DNA of 64,000 nucleotides. Source: Atopsyche davidsoni (Eukaryota; Arthropoda; Insecta; Trichoptera; Hydrobiosidae). The stretch lies in contig JAILWY010000023.1 of assembly GCA_022113835.1 (NCBI GenBank), positions 10,664,001-10,728,000 on the forward strand, in the 5' to 3' direction. Below are positions 54,108 through 64,000 of the stretch, piece after piece. The stretch's first letter is position 1. Every line of letters begins with the position of its first letter. Under the pieces are notes generated by a model. It was not told the origin of the DNA. It did not search any database and saw only the letters and a list, made by a program, of their open reading frames with translations. The position numbers and the translations under genes are program-made.

Positions 54108-54472
54108 TTTTTTCCCCCGTGTTTTAGTTTATAAAATATATGAACAATAATTGCCGTGGTGGTTATATAATTAAGAATCGCCTTAGCTACTGTGAATATA
54201 ATAAAATAATTGTATGAAATATCTTTCTCCAGTATATTAGAAGCACCTGAGTGCTCGGACACCACTCCCGCATAATAAATTATTTGTACATACAGATAAC
54301 CACGTACAAAGTTTGGGTTCCTTGGAAAATCGATTGTATACAAAATTACCCATATCCATTTGAAGTTAATGCTTATTTGGTCATAGAATTGATGAAACAT
54401 CAGATAAAAATGACAAAAATAATGGTTCAATTGCTTCACATCAGCTACAATAAAATAGTCGTCTCTACGCAT
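54108..54472 (-). CDS. Possible exon of an unrecognised membrane protein
   Basis: A 129-codon minus-strand frame in AT-rich DNA contains DISYNYFIIFTVAKAILNYI running into a hydrophobic, membrane-segment-like stretch and a basic KLKHGGK end, followed by a donor-like G|GTAATTTT at about 54,108. An acceptor-like ttattgtag lies just inside the upstream end. Length in AT-rich DNA and a plausible topology argue for a real exon, but I do not recognise the family and could not join it to others with confidence. Chance is a serious alternative. Confidence 0.25.
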
Positions 54473-55781
54473 TGGTGAATAGGTAAATCAAAGTGTTATC
54501 TAAACGAAATACGATGTAATTACTTACTCTCTGTCCAGTTTCTGGTCCGTATTATCTACGTCTTTACATATACTATTCGTGGGTTTTGCCAGTATCCAAA
54601 TTTTCGTACGTATGTTGAATATTGAAAACGTTTTTCTGATCAATAAGCGCGGTAAGATTAATATTTAATAAGTAAAAGGAGGTGCCATGTCGGCTCTGCC
54701 TTGAACTCGATTGCTTTATTTCGTCTGTTAATTTCGTTTGTCATGAACAGTCATGAAGGTTCGTTCCAACTTAAATTTTTGTTACACATTAAAGCATTAT
54801 GTGGAGTTTTATAATTATAAAATAATGAACTAACTCCGAAGAATAATAATAAAATCATTAAAGACCTAAAAACTTGGTGGGTTCTATTTTAGCGACGTCA
54901 CTAAACTTTCATTCATCGGATTTAAATTTCACGCACAATCGCGCTCACGTAGAAAATGCCCACAAACAGACGCGTAGAAATATTTAGTAGTATTCTACGT
55001 TTACTATGCATTTCTTTGATCAATGAGCTCTATATATATATAATTAAATAATAATGGTGTGACTTTATCGGTCAATAAACATTTTTACAAAATTAAGTTT
55101 TTTTATTTCAATAGTAAAAATAGTTTACATTTTCGCTACCTGTAGGACGACCACTTTTTACATTCCAACCATTACGAACTATTTACTGATTGTAAGTTTC
55201 TTCTGTCTTGGATATCATTGGATCGCTTTTGAATAATACTGTGAGCCCAGTTTCGTATATCTACGTATCATGCATATCGTCGTCTTTTAATTCAATGATT
55301 AGACATAACATTTAATATAATAAATCTACATCAACATTATCAAAGGTATCGGCTTTTTAGATGGCTAAGTTCGCATTTTTTCTAATTTCATTGTCTTTAA
55401 TAATATAAAACAGTCAATCGTTTGAAGCAAAATTTTAATTCAATTGATACACGTTTTTGAGCCCACTTAGCATAATAACTTATTTACACTGATTTAATAT
55501 CATCGTGGTATAGTAATTAGGTTTAATCAGAAACGCGGATAAGGAACCAGGTGCCTAGCATTCTTGATACTGTCAATATCCGCGAATTGAGATTACAGGA
55601 AAATACGTAGTTAAACACGTAAAATCAATACTGCTATTATACATTTCACGAAACACATTTATTATTTAAGAATATCTGAATAATTTCAAGATGACTATAG
55701 CCGTGGGAAATAAATCCAATGTCAACATATTTCAAGGCGTCTATCAAAAAAATTACTCGTTAATCATTAATTACAGTTAAG

Positions 55782-57201
55782 TACACTCATACCTCGCTAT
55801 ACGGCCGCTCTTTATACGGCCTTTCGCTATAACGGCCCTTTTCAATTAAGGCACGTTTTCGATATACGGCCTAAAATGTTTCGCTATAACGGCAAAAAAA
55901 ACTTTTTTTCGATGTGTTTTTTCGATAGAGCGGCTGGTTTAGACTTGTCTGTGAGTGTTTTATGTACATATTTATTACTGATTGTTACACATTAACTGGA
56001 AAATTTGGAAATAATTAGGGAAATTTTTGGTACGTAAATACATATGTATGTATGTAAAAATTAAATTTTTATAAATGTGTATTTTTTTATTAAACTTATT
56101 TTAACTATTGATTATATGGATTGAGGACAATAACAAACGCAGAATGCCAATGAGTCAAATGATTATCCAGGAAAAAGCTTGAAGTATTTTCGAAAATTTG
56201 AAGAATGGAGATACCGATGAATCTGCTGAAGATGTCACATTCCATGCAAGCCGAGGATGGTTTGAAAAAATTAAAAATAGATTTAATTTGCATAATTTGA
56301 AAATGAAAGGTGAAGCAGCTAGCGCCGATGAGGCCGCATTTATTGATATTTATAAATATTGAAAGAGGTGGTTATAAACCTGCACAAGTGTTTAACGTAG
56401 ACGAAACAGGGCTTTATTGGAAGCGAATGCCTGATCGCACGTACATTTCAAAAACCGAAAAATCTGCGCGTGGTTATAAGGTGTCTAAAGAACGATTAAC
56501 TTTGCTACTTGGTGCAAATGCCGCGGGTTATTTTAAGCTAAAACCACTTTTAATATATTTATCCGAAAATCCAAGGCCTCTTAAAGGACTAAATAAAAAT
56601 CAATTACTCGTCATATAGAAATCCGACAAGAAAGCTTGGATGACTAAAGCTACTTTTGAGGATTGGTTCAAAAATCACTTTTGTACAGAAGTGAAAAAAT
56701 ATTTGCGAGACAATAACTTAACCAACAAGGCTTTGCTAATTTTGGATAATGCACCAGGGCATCCTACTAACTTATCCGAGCTATCTGAAGATGTCATGAT
56801 TGAGTACCTTCCCAAAAATACAACAGCTCTGATCCAACCAATGGATCAGGGTGCAATAGCCACTTTTAAGGCATATTACCTACGCCGAACTTTCCGACAA
56901 CTTATAAGGGAAACCGAAGGTAAAGCTTCAATTAAAACATTTTGGAAAAACTATAACATCAAGGATGCTGTTGACAGCATCAGTGAATCGTGGAAGGAAT
57001 TAAAATTAACATCAATGAACCATGTTTGGAAAAAAATATGGCCAGAATGTGTAAAAAGGGTTACATATTTAACAAATTTGGAACCTATTCCATTGAATTT
57101 GTATGAATTTGTATTAAAATAATAGATTCGTTATACGGCTTTTCGCTTTGCGGCCAAGTTTCGTGGAACGTATCTAGGCCGTAAAGCGAGGTATGGGTGT
57201 A
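55782..57201 (+). mobile_element. Tigger/pogo-type (Tc1-mariner superfamily) DNA transposon, decayed
   Basis: The element (55,784-57,199, 1,416 bp) is bounded by TA at 55,782-55,783 and 57,200-57,201, the expected target duplication. Its terminal inverted repeats of about 23 bp (CACTCATACCTCGCTATACG at the left; CACCCATACCTCGCTTTACG at the right, inverted) both continue into GCC. Further ACGGCC/AACGGC motifs repeat just inside the ends. A broken pogo-type transposase lies between them. It is well short of a full Tigger, so part of the coding region is deleted. Confidence 0.93.
56117..57122 (+). pseudogene. Tigger-like transposase pseudogene
   Basis: The CENP-B-type DNA-binding region survives in part (MPMSQMIIQEKA, then FHASRGWFEKIKNRFN) but is broken by a TGA at 56,180-56,182, and its frame shifts near 56,300-56,380. 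The catalytic DDE/DDD-type domain follows in one frame with VFNVDETGLYW (first Asp codon at 56,400), LILDNAPGHP (second, 56,745) and PMDQGAIATF (third, about 56,844). A TAG at 56,616-56,618 interrupts the frame between the first and second Asp. The N-terminal helix-turn-helix is missing. All three catalytic Asp survive, so decay is moderate, but no functional protein can be made. Confidence 0.9.
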
Positions 57202-60200
57202 TAATAAAATGAATATGCAAACACTTATCAATGAAGATTTAATTTTAAGCTATAAATAAATATCTAAAGTAAAAAAAATATAAGGAAGTAACGAATTTAC
57301 TGAATGAAATGAATCCAATAGGCAGCACAAATTTATATCTAAAGCGAATTACACGCGTTTGCAATAAAATCTAAATCTAACTGCCATTTAAATAATAATT
57401 TTCTCTTTTTTTTGTAATTTTGTAAAAAAATATCGATCCCATTTATATTTGTTTACGCGACAAGTTTCGCCAAATTCTCAGGTTAGCATATTCAAGCAGA
57501 GGTTTAGGTACTTGCTCTGCTTAAGGATGCAGAAAATAAAGATAATCGCAAACAAACAACAAATGTGGAAAATCACTTAAAATGTTTTTTATAATATTAA
57601 AATGGAATTCCACCGAGTACTTTCTGTCAAAAATATTGAATAAAAAAAAAAACTTAAAATGGGACATGTAGGCCACTCAAAACAGTCTACTCGCGAGACT
57701 ACACCACTGAAAACAGACCGAGAGATCTTTCATAAAAATATCACAAAGGAACACATATTGGCTAAATTAAGCTGCCTACACACGCTACGACACAAACGGT
57801 AACTTACAAATAGCGTCATCTAATTTAGTTTAATACATATTATCAAGAAAATAATGTTAAAAGTTACCTGCCCAGTACTTTTTATGAAACATTTTACTTT
57901 GTTACTGTATAAATTAGTGTTTGCCTAATACGTTATGTAGGCAAAGTTAAATATCTGGCCCCTATGGTATTAATCATGTTGTCGTTCAATCGCAGCGCTA
58001 TCGATACTTTCCACACTTAACATATTGTATCACTGTATTATTATCATCAAAAAGTGATGCTTCATGTGGGTCATCCGAAAAATATTGCAAGCACCATCAG
58101 CCTGACACGAGTTTCTCACAAAGGGTCTTTAGAAATGGCTTTGTATCGAAATCGGATCAAACTTTTCTTGCGAGTTGTTTCGCATGGATGTCTGCATTTC
58201 CTCGCAAGGAATAAGGTGGATCGATTTTAGTACACCTGGCTGAAATGTGGCCATGCCCCTCCTGGCGTGACTTCCTCCCATACACACACGCCGGTATGAT
58301 AATTAAATGTATTCAATTTTGGACTCGGAATAATTGTCTCAGCGAAAGAAAATACGCGCACGCCATCACTTTTTTAACTTTGCGCATTTGATTTATCTAT
58401 TGTCGTCGATGTCATTAATATTTTATTATTATATACGATAATAATGCCTATTTAAAACGAATTCATAATAACGCCATATTATTTTTAATGTATTTACGTG
58501 CGAGCATGCAATTTTATTCCGTGCATGCAAATATTTAGATGCTTTATTAGTTATCTAAAATTGATGCATTTGTTATTATTCATAAAATGTTTTTATTTCA
58601 CGTTGATTTTTTTTTTAATAAGATTCGTAAGAATAATAGTGTGTTAATATTTGATACATGCTTTTACTATTGGTTTTGTTGTATAGCATGTGAGGTAGAA
58701 CTATTAAGCCAAACTGTTTAAACTTATTTTAATAAAATTAAAGCTCAATCTTGACGAAATTTTGGCAAAAAAAAGATCGATGTACTTAAAAATTAAACGC
58801 AAAATATTAATAAATGGCTTGTGTTTTATAATCTTACTTTATTTATTAAATACGCACACTTACAAAAATACTTCTAGTTCGTGTTTAGTACGTGAAGTTT
58901 AATTCCAGTAATTCATATAAAAAATAACTTTTGATGGCTCTGAAATTAAAAACATACAAGTTTCTAACTTGAAAGTTACTTTACAAAACGAAGACTAAAA
59001 TAATTGTTAGCGTGACTAATTTAGTAATATTGAACTTTTCTAATACAGCTACGTATTTAACGACGTCACAGTTAAGCGATGCTATGAAAAGACAACCTTC
59101 CCAAAAAAAATAACTAAACATCTGGAATGGTGTGTCAAAATAATCTGTTTAGAAACAAACCTTTTCGCTACAAAAAGCAACAAAACCCCATCGACCTATT
59201 TGTTTGTGCCTGTCTCCGGCATCGGCAACAGCTATAAAAACATAATTTATCTGAAATGTCTATAAAATCATTAAATATTGAATTATAATTAACTTTCTAT
59301 TAAACCAAAAAAAGAGCGCCCTTAAATCAATCTACGCATATTAAAAAAACACCGCAAAATAAAATCTACCAGAAAAAAATAATTTAATATTTTATGTGTT
59401 TTCCATGTCAATGAGAACATAAATATGTGCATTTTTATGTCAAACCAGGTGCATACAAATACAATTTTTTCTAGTTTTTGTTTTTATTTTATGCATGGCT
59501 AATATTAAACTTTGATATCACTGCTATAAAAATGAAATGTTACTTACAAAGTTGAAATCATAAAATTGCAAACATATCACTATTTTTAACAAACTATTGG
59601 ACTATCATGACTGATTTCCCTTGCTACTAGTGAAAGCGTGTATCCTTGACGGCGGACATGAGTAATTTAATCCGTAGTTACCACCGAATCGATCCCAGCC
59701 ATTTGTAAACAACAAACCACACTCCGAAATACACCAAAGTGCATTAAAAAAAAACTATCGATTCATATTTCTTAGCATTAAATTTATTTTAACTTAACGT
59801 TTTAAATCATAATTAGTTAAAAAATATTTTACCATCAGAAAAAAATATTTCATTAATTTTTTTTCCTTTCTTTTAGATATTTTTTTTATTAGAAACCCGA
59901 CAATCTTAATTTTTTTCTCTTTGAAATATTTATTTTATTTTATATTGTAAAAAGCGTTAATAAGGCAAAACACATACAAATATGGTGTAAGCGTACCCTC
60001 AAATATATTGTGCACTATGCTTATTTTAGAACGCTAGTGATGTTTTATTCGGATGATTTTGAAGCAAGCGATCGAATTAAACGTTATTCAATATCCGAAT
60101 TTCCCTTATTTTATTATTGCGTATTTAAATAATTTCATATCAATAATAAAGAAATTGTGAAAGAGAATGTCGATTATATTGAGTGTGTATGATAGCAAGT

Positions 60201-60566
60201 CAGTTATTAATAAAATGTGTGATTTATTTTTCACTGTTTTCCTAAAACAAAATTGGAAAATAGTCGAACAAATCGATGATAATGATAATCGAGCCCATCA
60301 CTATATACTTGTGTAGAATCATTCTGTCAAAAGCAATACGCCAGGTGGTAGTTATGTTGATTGATATTTTATTTTCAATAAAGATTGGTAAGTTACTCAT
60401 AACGTCAAATGTATTTAGTTTTTAATTTAGATTGATGGTAATAGTTGCAATTATTACTGTATTTCAGAAAACACACCCTTGCCACGATAAATAATACTGA
60501 CTGACTGTGTGATCAGCTAAATTAAACACTTGTTTACCATAAATAAGTCTTCAAATCACTAATAAA
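57202..60566. other. AT-rich intergenic DNA upstream of OGFOD3
   Basis: Holds a foldback-family repeat (57,423-57,645) and an isolated less AT-rich block at about 58,060-58,300 that resembles the enhancer-like islands in the left half. No gene is supportable. The OGFOD3 promoter presumably lies in the last few hundred bases; no clear TATA box was identified. Confidence 0.45.
57423..57645 (-). repeat. Foldback-family repeat, diverged copy
   Basis: Read on the minus strand it starts with the family leader (tcaatatttttgacagaaag, then tactcggtggaattccattt) and continues through both half-stems (gtgattttccacatttgttg; then gcttgaatatgctaacctga), which still pair partly. It shows that the hairpin structure is a property of the family rather than of one insertion. 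No clean target duplication was identified. Confidence 0.7.
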
Positions 60567-61825
60567 ATGCCAATCCGTCAAAGAAAAAACATCGCCAAAG
60601 AGGTTAAGCCAGCCGAATCTAAAGAAGAGGAGAAACCCGTTCCACTGTATGTCAAATCTTGCTTTATTTTGATTATTATTGATGATTATTATATATATAT
60701 ATGTATACAATACAATAATTAGTACTCTTTAACAGGCAGTAAACCCATTAATATTTTTTTATAATATAATTATTCTAGAAAGTATGGACCATTGCCTGCA
60801 TTCCGTTACCAAAGAGTACTTACAAGAGGTGTCACAATATTTGCTGTTATGATTGTAATATATTTTACTTCCAAAAATGGTCGCGAAATGACATTTGCTA
60901 AGCAAAATGAAATATTAAGATCAAGGGCTCAAAACGTAGATTGCTCTGAGAGCTACAAAAGTGAGATCGAATCATTCTCTGGCTGCGTGCCTGAGAAGTG
61001 TGGAAGGTTTGTTTCAGATGGTCTGGTCACTACTAGTGAGGCAGATAGTCTTATGAATATTGCCCTCAAAGGATTTGGATTCGGAGGATCAGATGGCGGA
61101 GCATCTATTTTAGATTTATATTCTGGGGCTCTGTCTAAAGGCCAGACTTTCGTGAGTGTTTATTCATTTGAAAATCTTAAACATGTTATTAACAAAGCCG
61201 ATTTAACTACTTACAAGGCAAGTATTGAATGTAATCAATCTTTTATAATACTGATGTGGTTCCACTAAACTCAGGTTATTTAATAATATTATTATTTAGG
61301 TGATCAAGACTAAAATTCAGCATGCCATAGGACATAATTTTGGAATCAATTCTGAAAAACTATATTTAACGCACCCTACATTTTTCTCTCAAATAAATTC
61401 CAAAGAAGCTGTGACAGTTCATGATGAATATTGGCATCCTCATGTGGATAAAGTAAGCAATGTTTTTTTTATTATTAAATATGTAGACCGTAGACTTTTG
61501 ATCGAGGTGTCCTAGTATGATCCTTTTAACACGTGGACTCATTTTAAAATTTTAGGAAACTTATAAGTCATTCCACTTCACTTCACTATTGTATCTAAAT
61601 GACTATGGAAGAGATTTCCAAGGAGGACGATTTATATTTGTTGACAAGGAAAATGTCAACAGTACCATTGAGCCTCGTAAGGCTCGAGTGAGTATGTTTA
61701 CGAGTGGAGCTGAAAATTTGCATTTTGTGGAAAAAGTCACATCTGGAACTAGATATGCTTTGACTGTTTCCTTTACTTGCAATCCAGTTTACGCCATTGA
61801 AGACCCATTTGCAAAGAGGTTTTAG
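60567..61825 (+). CDS. OGFOD3: OGFOD3-like 2-oxoglutarate/Fe(II) dioxygenase, complete CDS
   Basis: Four exons: 60,567-60,646, 60,779-61,217, 61,300-61,452 and 61,556-61,825, giving 313 aa (human OGFOD3 about 319). A basic cytosolic N-terminus leads to one membrane anchor (about residues 44-57, GVTIFAVMIVIYF) and then a Cys-containing segment (ESFSGCVPEKCGRF). The C-terminal prolyl-4-hydroxylase-type fold carries the iron ligands H221-x-D223 (HPHVD) and H280, and R290 for 2-oxoglutarate (TSGTRYALT). Type II topology would place the enzyme in the lumen of the secretory pathway; the substrate is unknown for the family. Intron 2 starts with GC (AAG|GCAAGT); using the GT two bases later would break the frame. 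The start has an AAAATG context. Confidence 0.93.
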
Positions 61826-62723
61826 ATGAATATACTTCCATTCCTCCGTTAGTTAATATTATGTGATGTCTGATTGATGGTTCAGTTATGTATGTAATGT
61901 AATGTGATTTTGAGTGATGATCTAAGTCGTATAAATAGTCTCTACTTATTATAATTCAGTTGCATTCCAGTGATTTCTTAAAAATATTTATAGTGTGATA
62001 AAATATTTTAAGATTTTGAGTGTAAGCCGGTGATAAATCCATGTTGTGTGATTTTGCTGACTATTTTGTGATGATGATTAACTGTCAATATATAGAGCAC
62101 ATTACAATAACTTTTTTTGTAAATAGTGATTGTAAGAAGACTACTATCATTATCACAAATGAATGACCCATTTCGTAAGATCTACAACATGTATAAAATA
62201 TTAAAACAACAAATAATACTACCATAATTTATTCAGTGATATCTGAAGATCTAAACAATAAAACAATATGTATTTTATTTATTTTTTATTATTTATTAAT
62301 TATTTACAATTTATAGATACCTTTACTTATGGTTAAACAATAGACTTTTTAGACATATTATTTCCATAGCCGATTATAAAGCCCACTTTAATCGATAAAT
62401 GTTTTTATTAACTACTGTGTTTACATATAAATCCAATGTACATAAAATAAAATAGAAAAATAATTTATGTATAAATAAAGTGGTGATACAATAAAACTAT
62501 ATCACAATAGATCCGTCCATTACTAATCACATTAACACTACACAGAAGGGTGTTGAAAAGGAATGTCTTTGGAGAAGTTTTCTTTTTACAAAAAGATTAA
62601 GTATAAGTAGTCTTTGTGTTACATTTCCATAAAGAGAAAAACAATATGAACTGCAAATTTTTTGTTCGTTTGTGAAGTTAAATCATATTTAGGAAATGTG
62701 TAATCTACAAAAACTATATTCAC
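61826..62723. other. Convergent spacer between OGFOD3 and fatty acid synthase
   Basis: Contains both 3' UTRs. OGFOD3 has AATAAA at 62,257-62,262; on the minus strand the FAS gene has AATAAA at about 62,404-62,409. The two transcripts therefore end close together and may nearly meet or overlap tail to tail. No gene otherwise. Confidence 0.5.
62257..62262 (+). terminator. Likely OGFOD3 polyadenylation signal
   Basis: AATAAA about 430 bp after the OGFOD3 stop, followed by a T-rich tract. Confidence 0.45.
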
Positions 62724-63990
62724 TTAATTTCGATTAGCTGCCTTTTCTACCATGGTTGCTATTTTTAAAGCAGAGTCCCCACTTAGAATGCTTCTGTGGT
62801 TTCCTGGAAGAGAGTGAATATCAACAGTCTTCTTGCACAGCTGAAATTCAAAACAAAAAAATTATTAGTAAATACAGTATGCTACATTAAAATAAATAAT
62901 TAAAATAGATGTGACTTACAGAGGTCAATCCATAGTCTTTGTCCAATGTAACATAATTATCACTAGCAGAGAGAAGAGTCACATTGCCAGTGAAAGTAGA
63001 CGCAGGCTTGTACTGATCACCAATAAATAGTTTACTATAGAATGATTTGGCAGCTTCCTCCAACTGAGCTGCCGGGAAAGGTGTGCAGGACTTGAGTAAG
63101 TCAGTTGTGTAAAGAAGCCTGTCATTCCAAGTTTTAAGAGATTGCAAATCGTTTGAGATCTGAAAAAAAAACAATGATAAGTTTTAAATGGATAAATAAT
63201 TTAGCGGCGTATTACAATAAATTATTAAAAACACTAATTACCTTTGTTTGGTCCACATCCTTGAATAGCATGATAAAGTAGCTGAGAGCGTCAGATTCAT
63301 TTGTGGCTTGGGTTGCATTCGTTCTCTTAGCTTTATGACTTCCTGTGTGTTTGGTAACATATAATGGAGATCCATCAATTAAAACTAATTCCACCTTTTC
63401 TCCAACCTGCAAAAGATTAACAAATTTTTCATATCATTTGAGAAAATAAATTTTCTTTCTTATAAAGAAAAATTAAAGATGAATATTTAAATAATAAAAA
63501 TATATTTGTATACTTTTTCAAGTTGAAGTGCCATTTCAAAGGCCACGCAAGCACCATACGAGTAACCGGTAAGCGTATACGGTCCCTTTGGCTGCAATGT
63601 TTTTATTTGTTTATTATAAAATTCTGCCAATGCACTCATGGAATTCAGAGGGACATCTTTAGTACATTGTAAGCCATAAACAGGTTTGGAGACTTCTTTG
63701 GCAATCGTTTTAAGTAGATCGACTACACCTTCAATAGGATGAACCTATAAAAGAGAGAAGTTACATAATGATTTGTTCATGGCAATAATAATTTATTACT
63801 TTGGGATTATCAAATGTTTTACTTACCACAAATACGGGTGTATCTTTAGAGTTGTCGAGAGCTTTAGAAGGTAATTTTATGAGAACTTGTTTGGGCATAA
63901 GTTCACCATTAGTAGAAATAAATTGCGCTTGGACATCAGAGGTTCCATTCGTCTCAGGCTGGGCTTCAGTTCCAGACGTTTCACCGCCAC
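62724..63990 (-). CDS. FASN: Fatty acid synthase, C-terminal thioesterase domain (partial gene)
   Basis: Five exons on the minus strand: 63,827-63,990, 63,514-63,744, 63,242-63,406, 62,920-63,159 and 62,724-62,840, about 300 codons, all phase 0 except the upstream edge. After a linker (MPKQVLIKLPS) the type I FAS thioesterase begins at PVFVVHPIEGVVDLL and YGLQCTKDVPLNSMSALAEF. The catalytic triad is complete: Ser in GYSYGACVAFEM, Asp in LIDGSPLYV and His in LPGNHRSIL. This domain releases the finished fatty acid (palmitate) from the acyl carrier protein in the cytosol. The other domains (KS, AT, DH, ER, KR, ACP) must lie beyond the right edge. The gene ends normally at TAA and is not truncated at its 3' end. 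Insects often carry several FAS paralogues; which one this is cannot be told. Confidence 0.95.
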
Positions 63991-64000
63991 CTAGTTGTTA

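Larger units (their letters stand above)
52347..55783. other. Gene-poor stretch upstream of the kinase
   Basis: Contains the presumed kinase promoter (52,347-52,600), a GC-rich block at about 52,845-53,020 and a possible membrane-protein exon near 54.1-54.5 kb, listed separately. A second piece at 54,542-54,660 is open on the minus strand and ends at GTAAGT, but lacks an acceptor or start. At about 53,460-53,580 the minus strand is also open in two frames. The remainder is AT-rich with no recognisable gene. Confidence 0.4.

Overview
The window is eukaryotic nuclear DNA from an insect, most likely a moth or butterfly. This rests on short-exon genes with small AT-rich GT-AG introns, insect-type orthologues (UTP6, ICA69, a MAK/CILK1-type kinase, OGFOD3, fatty acid synthase) and debris of piggyBac-like, hAT-like and Tigger-like DNA transposons. 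The order Lepidoptera is an inference. No bacterial-style operons, rRNA genes, tRNA genes or CRISPR arrays were seen.

The left part (about 1-37,800) has no complete gene. It is AT-rich DNA broken about every 1-2 kb by short GC-rich islands that look like regulatory or promoter sequence, with no conserved protein. One convincing exon-like piece lies on the minus strand at about 21.6-21.7 kb. Its N-terminal peptide resembles the start of PFTAIRE/PCTAIRE cyclin-dependent kinases (CDK14-18; Drosophila Eip63E). If right, much of this half is the giant-intron 5' part of that kinase gene, with its catalytic exons off the left edge. An hAT-type MITE, foldback repeats and an (AT)n tract of about 120 bp also lie here.

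The right part (37,868-64,000) is gene-dense. In order: ICA69 (+, complete CDS, 4 exons, 425 aa), a deleted piggyBac-like element with TTAA target duplication, UTP6 (-, complete, 8 exons, 576 aa) with a foldback repeat in its last intron, a MAK/CILK1-type kinase (-, complete, 11 exons, 633 aa), a gene-poor 8 kb stretch holding a decayed Tigger transposon and a possible small membrane-protein exon, OGFOD3 (+, complete, 4 exons, 313 aa, one GC-AG intron) and the thioesterase end of fatty acid synthase (-, partial, runs off the right edge). ICA69 and UTP6 are convergent, as are OGFOD3 and FAS.

The genes do not form one pathway: vesicle trafficking (ICA69), ribosome assembly (UTP6), cilium-linked signalling (MAK/CILK1), an ER/Golgi-type oxygenase (OGFOD3) and lipid synthesis (FAS). 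Exon boundaries were deduced by hand from splice signals, unbroken frame and recalled family similarity; none was tested against transcripts.
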